From Thermoplasmata archaeon (GTDB lineage Archaea > Thermoplasmatota > Thermoplasmata > Thermoplasmatales > Thermoplasmataceae), in assembly GCA_021818715.1 (NCBI GenBank), contig JAKATN010000001.1, forward strand, positions 106,674 through 170,673: DNA of 64,000 nt. The letters run 5' to 3'. The notes under the pieces are model-generated. The model saw only the letters and a program-made list of their open reading frames with translations, was not told where the DNA came from and made no database searches. Shown one piece after another: positions 43,978 to 52,977 of this stretch (its first letter is position 1; every line of letters begins with the position of its first letter). Position numbers and translations under genes: made by a program.

Positions 43978-45491
43978 GCAGCAAGGCGACAGGAATAATA
44001 TTTGCAGTGCTGATCGTCGTTGCTTCAGGATTCTTTCTCTCTTACGAACTCAACGTGCCGCAGGTCAACTCATTCAGCTTCCCGCCTGTTCCATCCAATG
44101 CGACGAGATTTGTTGACATAACTCTCTATGCAGAGCAGCCGGGCTGGGATTATAACCTTGGTCCGTCTCACGCCAATCCGACCCTGGTTTTCCAGGTAGG
44201 TACGGTTGTCAATTTCACAGTCATTGAGGCAGACACCCTGATTCATAATCTTGCAATCAACCCGGGCACATCCGAAGCTTCAAACGCCACAATTGTAGCC
44301 AGCATTGCGCCGCCTACAGGGTCTATACAGAAGGCGCAGGTATATTTTGATTCCACGGGAATATACACGTACTGGTGCACGGTTCACCCCACCACAATGG
44401 TTGGTTTGATTTACGTCAACAAGACGGTGTCCAGCGTATATTCGCTTCCGCCGCTTCCGAGCGGTTATCCTGTCAATTATAGCCAGACGCTGACAATAGG
44501 CAGCAATTCCATCACAAACTCCTCTGGAGGAGTCAATCCGTCACTGTATTACCCGACTGGATCTGCGGTCAATTTCACCATCGTACAGGGAACAACCGCC
44601 AATTCATCATTCAATATAGCTGCCGGTTCAGCAGAATCCAGTTTCAATGAAACTGCCGTAAACTCGACAGTGCTCACCAATGTTAAGGGGACAGGTGCCA
44701 GTTTCGTGGCATACTTCAGGGATGCCGGGGTCTACACATACTGGAATGCTTACAACCCGCTTAAAACAGAGGGGCACATCTATATTGCTGATTACCAGAA
44801 GACCGTGCTTCTTAACGTTACCCCTGCCGGAATAACTCTGAACGGGAGTCTGCACTTTGGCATACCCGTAATGAACAGCAGCAATCTGGAGCTTATGATA
44901 TCCGACAGCGGAAGCATCGGCTACAATATCAGCATTTCAGGAAATGGGCTGCAGCCGGCGTACGTGAAAGGCAATGCCAATACCATATTCAACTATTCAT
45001 TCCAGTCACCCGTTCTTGCCGCCTTATCGACCACCACCCCGGTGGTTTCAAGCAACAGCATCTTCGTGTTTGTCACCGAGGTGAGCGTCGCCCTCAATGC
45101 GACTCTCTCCGGCTTCGTCTACTCAGGGCTTACAAACCCGAACCTTTATTTCACACAGTATACCCTGGTGAACTTCACCCTGGTCAACAGCGACAACCTG
45201 AACAATACTCTGGTGATAAATGGCGGGACCTCAGAGAACCAGTCCGGTTATACAACTGTGGCATCTGTAACTGCAGGGAACCTCTCTTCGCAGGGTTATT
45301 ATTTCTTTGCGTACTCCGGGAATTACACTGTCTGGAATACCTACCATCCGCTTGCGGATGTCCTGCTAGCCCAGGTTAGCGCTTACACGGCATCCGCTTC
45401 CCAATTTCATGTAGCTCAAAATGGCGGAGCACCTTCATCAACACCTTCGATATTCATGGCAGGTACTGCATGGGGTTCAAAGAAATACTGA
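43974..45491 (+). CDS. Exported triple-cupredoxin protein, only the first domain with copper ligands
   Basis: After one N-terminal membrane helix (residues 7-23) come three repeats of a cupredoxin-like unit, each with a VNFTVIE-type strand and a YTYW-type loop. Copy 1 (about 45-150) has the full type 1 copper set: His91, Cys135, His138 and Met142 in TLIHNLAI and YWCTVHPTTM. Copy 2 (about 165-275) reads YTYWNAYNPLKT and copy 3 (about 385-470) YTVWNTYHPLAD, so the cysteine is lost in both. The start is GTG 43974, overlapping the coxA stop. It should be the electron donor or docking protein of the oxidase, related in role to sulfocyanin or rusticyanin. Many NxS/T sites suggest glycosylation. Confidence 0.85.
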   Translation: MSSKATGIIFAVLIVVASGFFLSYELNVPQVNSFSFPPVPSNATRFVDITLYAEQPGWDYNLGPSHANPTLVFQVGTVVNFTVIEADTLIHNLAINPGTSEASNATIVASIAPPTGSIQKAQVYFDSTGIYTYWCTVHPTTMVGLIYVNKTVSSVYSLPPLPSGYPVNYSQTLTIGSNSITNSSGGVNPSLYYPTGSAVNFTIVQGTTANSSFNIAAGSAESSFNETAVNSTVLTNVKGTGASFVAYFRDAGVYTYWNAYNPLKTEGHIYIADYQKTVLLNVTPAGITLNGSLHFGIPVMNSSNLELMISDSGSIGYNISISGNGLQPAYVKGNANTIFNYSFQSPVLAALSTTTPVVSSNSIFVFVTEVSVALNATLSGFVYSGLTNPNLYFTQYTLVNFTLVNSDNLNNTLVINGGTSENQSGYTTVASVTAGNLSSQGYYFFAYSGNYTVWNTYHPLADVLLAQVSAYTASASQFHVAQNGGAPSSTPSIFMAGTAWGSKKY

Positions 45492-46330
45492 GCGTTTCGA
45501 AGGCTGAAATAACCTTCCTGGTGCTGGTGGTGGCAGTCACCGGGTTTCTTTCCGCACCTGGATCTTCTGGCAGGATAGCCACGCTTTTCCCGCTTCTGCT
45601 TGCAGGTGCTCTCGCCTCCATGTCCGCAGGCATATTCAACAACATTTACGACATGGACATTGACGCCAGGATGCGTCGCACCTCGTCAAGGAAATTCTAC
45701 CTTGACAGCAGGGGATCCAGACGATTTTTTGCTTATGCGACTGTCATGCTGGCCGCCTCGATAATTGTCGGGCTTTACTTCGTGAATCTTCTTGCCACCG
45801 CGTTCATATTGCTCGGTTTTGCCAGTTACGTTTTCCTCTACACTGTCCTTCTAAAGAGGAGGACATCCTGGAACATCGTGATCGGCGGGATAGCCGGGAG
45901 TTTTCCTGCCCTTGCCGGATGGGCCGCGGTGAGTGACAGCGTTTCATTTACCGCCCTGTATATAGCGATGCTCGTTTTCATCTGGACCCCGACTCATTTC
46001 TGGAGCCTTGCAATGGGGCTGAAGGAAGATTACAATTCCGCGGGCGTGCCCATGCTGCCTTCGGTGGTCAGCGAGGGCAGGGCTTCCGGTTATGTCCTTG
46101 CAAACACCGCCGTACTGGTCGGATACACCCTCCTTCCGCTGTTCATATCCCAGATCAGTGTGGGGCAGCTCTACCTTCCGGCAGCGATAATCATGGACGC
46201 TTTCATGATTTTTCTCGTGCTTAAGGCGCATCTCAGGCTGCCTGACAGGAAGTGGTTCAGGGAGGCGTTCCACTTCTCCAACCTCTACCTTCTGGTGATA
46301 CTGGTATCCGTATGGTGGATCGTTGCATGA
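45470..46330 (+). CDS. ctaB: Heme O synthase (protoheme IX farnesyltransferase)
   Basis: CtaB adds a farnesyl chain to heme b, giving heme O for the oxidase. It is a UbiA-type prenyltransferase with the two aspartate motifs NNIYDMDIDARMRRT (near residue 53) and GLKEDYNSAGVPML (near 182), and eight or nine membrane helices. The ATG overlaps the end of the cupredoxin gene by 22 nt. Length of 286 residues is usual. No ctaA (heme A synthase) is seen in the operon. Confidence 0.94.
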   Translation: MGFKEILSVSKAEITFLVLVVAVTGFLSAPGSSGRIATLFPLLLAGALASMSAGIFNNIYDMDIDARMRRTSSRKFYLDSRGSRRFFAYATVMLAASIIVGLYFVNLLATAFILLGFASYVFLYTVLLKRRTSWNIVIGGIAGSFPALAGWAAVSDSVSFTALYIAMLVFIWTPTHFWSLAMGLKEDYNSAGVPMLPSVVSEGRASGYVLANTAVLVGYTLLPLFISQISVGQLYLPAAIIMDAFMIFLVLKAHLRLPDRKWFREAFHFSNLYLLVILVSVWWIVA

Positions 46331-47757
46331 GGCGGACCATTGAATTCTATCCCATAATCGGCGCTGCATCGCTTTTCACGGGTTTCTGGATATCATATTC
46401 CGCCGGCAGTCTTTACGTGCAGCAGGGCCTGATGCCGGAATTCATGGCAGTGTTCGGACTCCCGATAGTCGTTGCCGCTCTGCTCTCCTTGATGGATGCA
46501 GCACGTGCTGCCAGGACCTATCTTATGATCCTGTCCTCATTATTTTCACTGCTTTTCCTGATTGCATTTGTTCGCAGCGGCCAGTACACAGTAATCGGGC
46601 TTTACGCGATTCCTGTGGTGCTGTGCATCTACTACGTAATAGAAATCGATCCGGCCTGGGGGCAAAGGGCAGCGGTGTTCCTGTTGTCTTTCCTCATACT
46701 TGCATACCTGACAACGATTTTGAGGATTGGATCAGGAAGCAGCCCTTTTCCTATCACCGCGATATCGATCAACAATGACGAGGTACCGCAGGGCATCCCT
46801 CTGCTTTTCCAGGATTCACTGGTCGTGATCACTCCTGCATATATCCTCACAGTCAGCGTGCAGTTCCTGCTACTGCTTGGTGCTGAGGCAGCACTCCTCT
46901 CCGAGAACTTCATGCTCATATACAGGAATTTGAAGCTGTACGCGGGAGAAACGGGTCCCTCCACAGCCACCGGTGTGCTGGTTCTCGTTCTCGGCTGCCA
47001 GTGTGAAACCATTATTGGATCAATTCCGGTGCTGTCGGCGGTGATCGTTTCGCTGGTCCTTTTGCCGCTGAGCGCCGCCGGGATCATCCTGCTCATATTC
47101 TCCAACATCTTCCTGCGGGGTTTCCAGCGCGATGGCGGAGTCAAAATGATGGAGTTTGCGGACTCATTCCGCAACAGGAGAACAGCAGTTCTTTCCGGGC
47201 TGGCCATGGTGTTCCTCCTTTTCGTTTCCACAGCAGGCGCTTTCCTTTCATGGGAACTTGACATCTTCTACTTCTACGGGCTCAACTTTGCCATATACGT
47301 GATCACGTACCTGCTGATCGCCGGGCTATTTTCCGAAGGGCCCGGGACACATTCCCAGAGATCGCTGGCTGCATCTGCCGTTGTGGCTTCAATGGCATTG
47401 ATGGTGATCTGGCTGGTTCCCATTATGCAGGTTCATGCCTATAGCAGCCCGGAGGTCTTCGGTGCGATGGAGATTTCCTCCTTTGCGGGCGGCTTCATGC
47501 TTGCCTTTGGCGCATCCAGGGCTGGTGGAGTCTACAGGAACATTGTCCTTGAAATGGTTGCGATGATGTTTACGCTCACCGGGGCTGTAATACTCTATTA
47601 CACAGACATATTCCAGTCAGGGTTATGGATGGGTTTTCCCTTCCAGGACCAGCTTCTGTTTGCGGTCACCCTCACCATCGTATCGTTGCCATTCCTCTGG
47701 TTTTTTAACTACGTGTCCATAGAGAGAAAGTGCAGTCTTGATCCACATGCCGTTTGA
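46327..47757 (+). CDS. Polytopic membrane protein of the oxidase operon, unknown
   Basis: From ATG 46327, overlapping the ctaB stop as ATGA, the product has 476 residues with about twelve or more hydrophobic helices and few charges. I recognise no family. Position between heme O synthase and a further membrane protein, with tight overlaps, points to a role in oxidase assembly, heme or quinone chemistry, or as an extra integral subunit. A longer frame from 46252 would overlap ctaB and is not supported. Confidence 0.78.
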   Translation: MRRTIEFYPIIGAASLFTGFWISYSAGSLYVQQGLMPEFMAVFGLPIVVAALLSLMDAARAARTYLMILSSLFSLLFLIAFVRSGQYTVIGLYAIPVVLCIYYVIEIDPAWGQRAAVFLLSFLILAYLTTILRIGSGSSPFPITAISINNDEVPQGIPLLFQDSLVVITPAYILTVSVQFLLLLGAEAALLSENFMLIYRNLKLYAGETGPSTATGVLVLVLGCQCETIIGSIPVLSAVIVSLVLLPLSAAGIILLIFSNIFLRGFQRDGGVKMMEFADSFRNRRTAVLSGLAMVFLLFVSTAGAFLSWELDIFYFYGLNFAIYVITYLLIAGLFSEGPGTHSQRSLAASAVVASMALMVIWLVPIMQVHAYSSPEVFGAMEISSFAGGFMLAFGASRAGGVYRNIVLEMVAMMFTLTGAVILYYTDIFQSGLWMGFPFQDQLLFAVTLTIVSLPFLWFFNYVSIERKCSLDPHAV

Positions 47758-48382
47758 TCTGGAGAAAAGCAGGGCAAGAAAATCACTGGCACTGGTGGCA
47801 GCCGGAGAGACTGCAATATTCGCCCTCTTTTATTCCGTGATGCTGCCCTATCCGCTTTCAGGGACCGTATATCCTTTCTATGCGGTTCTTACCCCGGTCA
47901 TCATTGCATGGATGTTTCTCTCGAACCGGGACATGGCAGGGTCATGGCTGAAAAGCCTCGGAAATCCTGACATGTTTGTCTTATTTTTTGCGATCCTTGC
48001 CTGGATGTACGTATTTTCTGCGAGCCGCATAAACCCTTATGCAATTTTCTGGGAGCAGGCGTTCACTGATGAATTCAACTTCAGGCTCTTCCTGATACCA
48101 TTTCTCGGAAAGTATGTGGGGAAGGAACGGGCAACCGTAATCCAGTCAGCCCTGTTCCTTCTTTATTATATGGGATTGCTCTTCTTCTATCCGGCGGGTT
48201 TTCCCGGGATCTATTATTCCCTCTTCATAATCGACATGTTCTCGATGGGCGTGCTGTACGGAGTGATCTACCTTGTGAGGAATTCGATATACATCGACCT
48301 GGCGCTGCACCTTTCCCTGTATGCAATGTCGTTCGTCGTGGTATCGCTGGGCTGGATACCCTATCTATTCCTGCCGTCCTAG
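47747..48382 (+). CDS. Membrane protein resembling CPBP/CAAX-type proteases, last gene of the oxidase operon
   Basis: The 211-residue product has about six membrane helices. A DEFNFRLFLIPFLG segment resembles the EExxxR motif of the CPBP intramembrane protease family, with the first glutamate replaced by aspartate, and IDLALHLSLYA resembles the later histidine motif. The match is weak. ATG 47747 is chosen, overlapping the previous gene by 11 nt; TTG 47738 is an alternative. It could be a chaperone or protease for oxidase assembly. Confidence 0.65.
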   Translation: MPFDLEKSRARKSLALVAAGETAIFALFYSVMLPYPLSGTVYPFYAVLTPVIIAWMFLSNRDMAGSWLKSLGNPDMFVLFFAILAWMYVFSASRINPYAIFWEQAFTDEFNFRLFLIPFLGKYVGKERATVIQSALFLLYYMGLLFFYPAGFPGIYYSLFIIDMFSMGVLYGVIYLVRNSIYIDLALHLSLYAMSFVVVSLGWIPYLFLPS

Positions 48383-48787
48383 GCGTTCCCTGATTTCCTC
48401 CGGAACCTGCCTCTTTTTCCCATGATCATCAATCAGCACAGCAATTGTCCTGCATCTTGCCACGGGGTCCTCTGAATTAAGGATATACAGGGCCTGGGCA
48501 AACGTGAGGCTGGTGTTGCCCACGGAGGATATGCCTGTCCTGCATTTTGCCGGGATAAAGGAATCGTGATCCACTGTCTGCCTCAGGGTTACCGGCCTAA
48601 GGTAATCCACGTCAATATGGGCGACCAGTATGCGCGTCCCAAGGAAGGCATCAGAAAGAAGCCCCTTAAGGAGGTGGACCCTGCCAAGCTCAAACAGCGA
48701 CAGGTACACGGCATTGTTGAGCACCCCCTGATCATCAAAGTCGGAATACCTGAGCTGCAGGGGAAGCGAATCCCCGTCAGTATCCAT
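48365..48787 (-). CDS. Hotdog-fold acyl-CoA thioesterase
   Basis: The 140-residue product has the 4-hydroxybenzoyl-CoA thioesterase pattern LRYSDFDDQGVLNNAVYLSLFELGR at residues 12-36 region, with the catalytic aspartate in SDFDDQG. The long hydrophobic helix and following strands match the hotdog fold. It cleaves acyl-CoA esters; substrate is not known. It overlaps the oxidase operon end by 18 nt and the next gene by 11 nt on its own strand. Confidence 0.85.
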   Translation of the reverse strand: MDTDGDSLPLQLRYSDFDDQGVLNNAVYLSLFELGRVHLLKGLLSDAFLGTRILVAHIDVDYLRPVTLRQTVDHDSFIPAKCRTGISSVGNTSLTFAQALYILNSEDPVARCRTIAVLIDDHGKKRQVPEEIRERLGRQE

Positions 48788-49292
48788 CCAGCCTCACCCT
48801 GACCGCGGAGAAAAATGGTTCACAGGAAAAATCTGCAATTCTGGGGGATGGGCATGGGAGCCTGACCATATCGGACATCGGCGTGAGATCATGGATCTTC
48901 TGTGCGGCAGGCCTGAACGCGGCATTATCGCCTGTATACAGCACCGTGACAGGAACCTCTATTCCGGGAAAAACCTTGTGCATGACTTCGCTAAATTCGG
49001 GGTTAACCAGGAAGGCTCGTTTCGGCAATCCCAGCGCCGCCAGCTCAAGCGCGAGCAGAGAGGCAGATTCGAAGCCTGCGATGAAAAACCTGGTCACGCC
49101 CGGGAACCCTGCACTCAATTCCGCTGCAATATCCTGCGGTTTTCCTCCAAAGTTCGTCAGGGAGGCAGAAGCCGCAGGCATGAGGAGCTTCTCAGAGGCG
49201 ATTCTTGTCAGCTCACTTTTTAGCTGACCGGGAGAGAGTATAACGAAAAGCCGGCCACCGGGAGAAATTTCGCCATGTATGGTGATCTTCAT
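48777..49292 (-). CDS. Alpha/beta-hydrolase-like protein
   Basis: From ATG 49292 the product has 171 residues. FIAGFESASLLALELAALG resembles a nucleophile elbow GxSxG with the usual first glycine and serine replaced (GFESAS), followed by KRAFLVNPEF and VPVTVLYTGDNAAF, which look like the later strands carrying the acid residue. A true catalytic triad is therefore uncertain. The frame extends to 49322 in front, but that would overlap the divergent rqcH start. It overlaps the thioesterase by 11 nt, so the two form one unit. Confidence 0.6.
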   Translation of the reverse strand: MKITIHGEISPGGRLFVILSPGQLKSELTRIASEKLLMPAASASLTNFGGKPQDIAAELSAGFPGVTRFFIAGFESASLLALELAALGLPKRAFLVNPEFSEVMHKVFPGIEVPVTVLYTGDNAAFRPAAQKIHDLTPMSDMVRLPCPSPRIADFSCEPFFSAVRVRLDGY

Positions 49293-49345
49293 TAAACTGC
49301 CATATGGGACGTATATTTTCATTTATCCCCACCACATATGGAAGT

Positions 49346-51157
49346 GTGGACAGGAAGGAATCTTCCCTAGACATCTGCGCGCTCTTATCCAGATATGCTC
49401 CGATCCTTGAAGGAGCCTTCATCAAGAAGGTGTACCACATCCCGCCGAATCTGTTCATCCTTCAGCTTAACAGGCCAGGAAGCGGAAGGATTGATCTCTT
49501 TCTCTCGCTTGAAAAGGGTATTTATGTTTCCACCAAGGAGGGGGAAGTCCAGCCCACCCAGACTGCCATCAACCTGAGAAAGCTGATCCTGGAAAGAAAG
49601 ATACAGAAGGTTGAACAGGTCAACTTTGACCGCGTGGTGCGCATCGACATTTATCCTGACACTTCACTGATCATTGAACTGTTCAGGGAGGGGAACCTTA
49701 TCGTAACGGTAGGCGAAAAGATCGAACTTGCAGTTCACCAGAGGGAATGGAAAAACAGGAAGATCATCAAGGGCGAAAGATACCTGCCCCCTTCCTCCTT
49801 TGATCCGGTCAGGGCTGACCTGAAGGAGATAGAAGCGATCTTTGCAGCGAGCACCGGCACTGTCGTGCAGACTCTTGCCTCAAGAATGAACCTCGGGGGC
49901 GACCTTGCGGAGGAACTCTGCTTCAGGGCGGGGATGGACAAGTCAATCCCTGCCAGAGAGGCACTTTCGGCAATTCCAGTGCTGATGGCAGAGCTGGCAA
50001 AGCTTCTTGGTGAAGCTTCGCAGGGAAAATGTTATGTTTACGAGAACGGCGGCATGATCTCCCCGATAAGGCAGCACCATCTGGATGCTGTAAATTTCAG
50101 GGAAGCTGAGGACTTCAACGAGGAGTTAAGAAAGAGGATGGAGGAGCTGGTGGACGAAAACCCTGAGGACGTATCCCTGAGAAAGAGAATAGAGTCCCAG
50201 CAGCGAACAATCGCGGAATACGAGGCTAAATCGTCCCATCTCGCAGCAATTGGCACCATAATCATGTCTGCCCTGCCTGAACTAGAAAGGCATATCAGAA
50301 CAGCAAAGGCGATTGATTCCGGGAAATCATCGCAGACACTCCCTCCAGGGATAATTCTGGACAGGGGGAGAAAAATAATCCAGGTACCGCATGGCGAAAT
50401 GGTAATCGATCTGGACATCCGCAAAACTGCGGGAGAAAATGCCAATTCATATTTTCAGGAGAGCAAAGATTACCGGCACAGGGTTGAAAATGCGAGGGAG
50501 GCACTGCAGGAGAGCATAAACTCATCCAGGAAGGAAGAGTCGGCAAAGATCACTCGAAAAAGGAAGTTCTGGTTTGAAAAATACAGGTGGACCTTCACTT
50601 CCGAGGGGAACCTCGTGATTGCCGGCAAGGACAGGAAAACCAACGAATCCGCAGTTAAGAAGCATCTGGAAAGCACAGACATATACGTGCACGCAGACCT
50701 CTATGGTGCCCCAAGCACGGTAATAAAATCTATTGACGGGAAGAGACCTGATCAGAAGAGCATAGAGGAGTCCTGCGCTTTTGCAGTCTCATTTTCCAGG
50801 GCATGGTCAGCAGGCATAAGCTCAGGATCAGCCTACTGGGTATTCCCGGAACAGGTGAGCAAGACCCCGGAATCTGGAGAATACGTGTCCACTGGTTCCT
50901 GGATAATCAGGGGGAAGAGGAATTACATATTCAACCTGCCCCTCGTGCTTTACATCGCCCCGATAGAATATGAGGGAGAGGTGCTGGCGATGGCATCCCC
51001 GGTTGAGGAAAACCAGAAATTTATTAAGAAATCTGTCAGGATAGTGCCGGGAAAGAACTCAAGACGCGATGTCGTGAAGAGGATTGCTGAAACGTTCAAT
51101 GTACAGCCGGACGAGGTTGACTCAATCTTTCCACCGGGAAGCAGCATCATCTCTTAG
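49346..51157 (+). CDS. rqcH: NFACT-family ribosome quality-control protein RqcH
   Basis: RqcH (Rqc2/NEMF homologue) binds stalled 50S-peptidyl-tRNA and adds C-terminal tails to the nascent chain. The NFACT-N domain starts at ESSLDICALLSRYAPIL; a central coiled coil is at about residues 270-330 and again at 380-420; the NFACT-R domain follows with KRKFWFEKYRWTFTSEGNLVIAGKDRK, then IYVHADLYGAPSTVIKS. GTG 49346 (603 residues) is chosen because the longer start at ATG 49304 overlaps a TATA-like GTATATTTT and adds 14 residues unlike the family. Confidence 0.9.
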   Translation: MDRKESSLDICALLSRYAPILEGAFIKKVYHIPPNLFILQLNRPGSGRIDLFLSLEKGIYVSTKEGEVQPTQTAINLRKLILERKIQKVEQVNFDRVVRIDIYPDTSLIIELFREGNLIVTVGEKIELAVHQREWKNRKIIKGERYLPPSSFDPVRADLKEIEAIFAASTGTVVQTLASRMNLGGDLAEELCFRAGMDKSIPAREALSAIPVLMAELAKLLGEASQGKCYVYENGGMISPIRQHHLDAVNFREAEDFNEELRKRMEELVDENPEDVSLRKRIESQQRTIAEYEAKSSHLAAIGTIIMSALPELERHIRTAKAIDSGKSSQTLPPGIILDRGRKIIQVPHGEMVIDLDIRKTAGENANSYFQESKDYRHRVENAREALQESINSSRKEESAKITRKRKFWFEKYRWTFTSEGNLVIAGKDRKTNESAVKKHLESTDIYVHADLYGAPSTVIKSIDGKRPDQKSIEESCAFAVSFSRAWSAGISSGSAYWVFPEQVSKTPESGEYVSTGSWIIRGKRNYIFNLPLVLYIAPIEYEGEVLAMASPVEENQKFIKKSVRIVPGKNSRRDVVKRIAETFNVQPDEVDSIFPPGSSIIS

Positions 51158-52103
51158 AGGCTGCAAGCCCATCTTTCAGCCTGGAAAGCACAGATACGTC
51201 AAGAGGATCAATTCCTCGGAGCACTCCAAGATGATATGAGAGTAAATCGCCGTAGGCAATCAGGAAGAATATCCTCTCGATCAGGGTACCGTCACTGCCG
51301 ATGACATGGAATTTCCTGCCGGTTATCTTCTGCGTAAGATCGATCCTCAGGTTTATTCTCGGATCGATTGAACTGAAAGCAATCAGCTTGAACCTTTCCT
51401 CATCGTACGAAGGCATCCAGGCAGTATCGTTGTGGTTGGCTTCAGGCAAAAAAGTGGAATATGCAACGACCTTTGAATTTTCGTTGAACTGGGTTCTCCA
51501 TCTCAGCGCAACCCCCCTGAATTCAGGCGTCCCGATGATGACCGGAGTCCTGTTTTCGGAAGCGAGTTCCTCTGCAAGGCGTTTTATTTCAGCTTCCCTG
51601 TCAAAAGCAGAGACGATTGCACTTCTGATTCTGGCAGCGTCCTGGTCGCCAATATTCATGAAACCGCGCAGGAGAGGCATGATCATGTACCCAATTGCAG
51701 ACCTCGGCTGCAACCCGCCGGGGATTTTAATAACAGTTCCGGAGGAGCGTGAAATGGTTCCCCCGGACGCTATTGCCACCGTTGGGCAACCCCTCTCCCT
51801 TGCCTGTTCAAAGCAGGAGATGGTTTCCTCGGTGTTTCCCGAGTAGCTTATGGCAATCACGAGGCATGACGAATCTGCAAAAGCAGGAAGAGTGTAGCCC
51901 GATAAGGGAATGACAGGAACACGGTCATATATGTCAGAAAGTATCTGGCCGGCTATGCCAGATCCTCCCATCCCTGCAACTATGACTGATTTGAATTTCT
52001 TTGGATCAAAATCTATGGAATCTCTGGAAAGAACCTGATCTTTCAGGCTCAGAATCTCTTCTCTCATCCCCATGCTGTCACCATATGCAACCATGATTAA
52101 CAA
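51147..52103 (-). CDS. Bifunctional phosphoglucose/phosphomannose isomerase
   Basis: This archaeal SIS-domain isomerase interconverts glucose-6-P or mannose-6-P with fructose-6-P. SIS motifs are VIVAGMGGSGIAGQILSD and IAISYSGNTEETISC; the catalytic region includes TQFNENSKV and LPEANHNDTAW. Length 318 is typical of the family. The 3' end overlaps rqcH by 11 nt, tail to tail. Starts at 52094 (MVAYGD) or 52073 are possible in place of 52103. It would supply mannose-6-phosphate for the nucleotidyltransferase at 17.9 kb. Confidence 0.92.
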   Translation of the reverse strand: MLIMVAYGDSMGMREEILSLKDQVLSRDSIDFDPKKFKSVIVAGMGGSGIAGQILSDIYDRVPVIPLSGYTLPAFADSSCLVIAISYSGNTEETISCFEQARERGCPTVAIASGGTISRSSGTVIKIPGGLQPRSAIGYMIMPLLRGFMNIGDQDAARIRSAIVSAFDREAEIKRLAEELASENRTPVIIGTPEFRGVALRWRTQFNENSKVVAYSTFLPEANHNDTAWMPSYDEERFKLIAFSSIDPRINLRIDLTQKITGRKFHVIGSDGTLIERIFFLIAYGDLLSYHLGVLRGIDPLDVSVLSRLKDGLAASKR

Positions 52104-52148
52104 TTTTCGTTGGTCGACTGCAGGAAAGAAAACCGATGGAGTAATGAA

Positions 52149-52889
52149 TTATCCGTACATGTTCTCGGTGACTGATTTCTCCGAGGTTGCCGATGCCTTC
52201 CTGTACTGATCCATAAGCTCATTCAACTGTGCGTGGAAGTCCTGGGCGCTCTGCTCAAGTACCGAAGGATCGACATTCAGCGAAAACGCCTGATTAAGCT
52301 TCTCGACAAGTGCCAGCACAGATCCAGGGTCAGGAAGTTCAGTGGAGGTCGGTGTGATCAGCGAAAGCCCCGACATCTTACGGGACATGCATTCATTGAG
52401 TATTGCTCCACCCAGCCCGAAGATAAGAGCTGATTTTGCAGGGAGTATCCCAAGTTTTTTGAATTTGTTCAGCACATCCTCGTTGCCAACGCAGAAAACG
52501 TCGTGCTGGTCAACTATCGCTGGGGCCGGGGTGCCGTCAAGAATCACTATTTCCCTGGGATCCTTGTCAGAAAGCCAGTTCATGAGCGCAGATGAAATCT
52601 CGTAAAGCCCCTCGTTGTCCACCGGTATTTCCCCTATCATCACCACAAGGTCCGCGGCCCTGTTGGTATATATGCGGTAAGGCGTTCTCAGTCTCTCGCC
52701 GACGAAAACCGCCACGGGTGGTATATGCGTGGATTTGATATGAGCCACCTGATGAAGCTTGAGGTTCTCGATGATGTAACTCACAGCTATGAACCCGGTC
52801 GGGGTTGCTCCGACAAATCCTCCCACCACAAGCGGGTTGTTAAATTTCACACTCTCAAGATCTACCACTACCGTTTCGTTTGATCCCAT
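52149..52889 (-). CDS. PAC2 family protein (proteasome assembly chaperone-like)
   Basis: From ATG 52889 the product has 246 residues. It begins FNNPLVVGGFVGATPTGFIA after a short lead, then VFVGERLRTPYRIYTN, a VVMIGEIPVD strand and GLGGAILNECMSRKMSGLSL, matching the PAC2 fold found in proteasome assembly chaperones and archaeal COG1938 proteins. The protein ends in a helical extension. The open frame to 53147 is not used, because a promoter lies between. The BRE-TATA stretch CGCAAATATATAAG at 52921-52936 is well placed for ATG 52889. Confidence 0.88.
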   Translation of the reverse strand: MGSNETVVVDLESVKFNNPLVVGGFVGATPTGFIAVSYIIENLKLHQVAHIKSTHIPPVAVFVGERLRTPYRIYTNRAADLVVMIGEIPVDNEGLYEISSALMNWLSDKDPREIVILDGTPAPAIVDQHDVFCVGNEDVLNKFKKLGILPAKSALIFGLGGAILNECMSRKMSGLSLITPTSTELPDPGSVLALVEKLNQAFSLNVDPSVLEQSAQDFHAQLNELMDQYRKASATSEKSVTENMYG

Positions 52890-52920
52890 TCCACCCCACC
52901 GGTTTAAAATCTTTAACGTG

Positions 52921-52936
52921 TTCTTATATATTTGCG
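52921..52936 (-). promoter_or_regulatory. BRE and TATA box of the PAC2 gene
   Basis: On the minus strand CGCAAATATATAAGAA lies 32-47 nt before ATG 52889 and gives a leader of about 10 nt. The plus-strand gene starting at 52978 uses a separate AT-rich stretch (AAATTTAATTG). Confidence 0.6.
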
Positions 52937-52977
52937 ACAAGTAGAAATTTAATTGATTCAAGTCATCATAAAGCATC

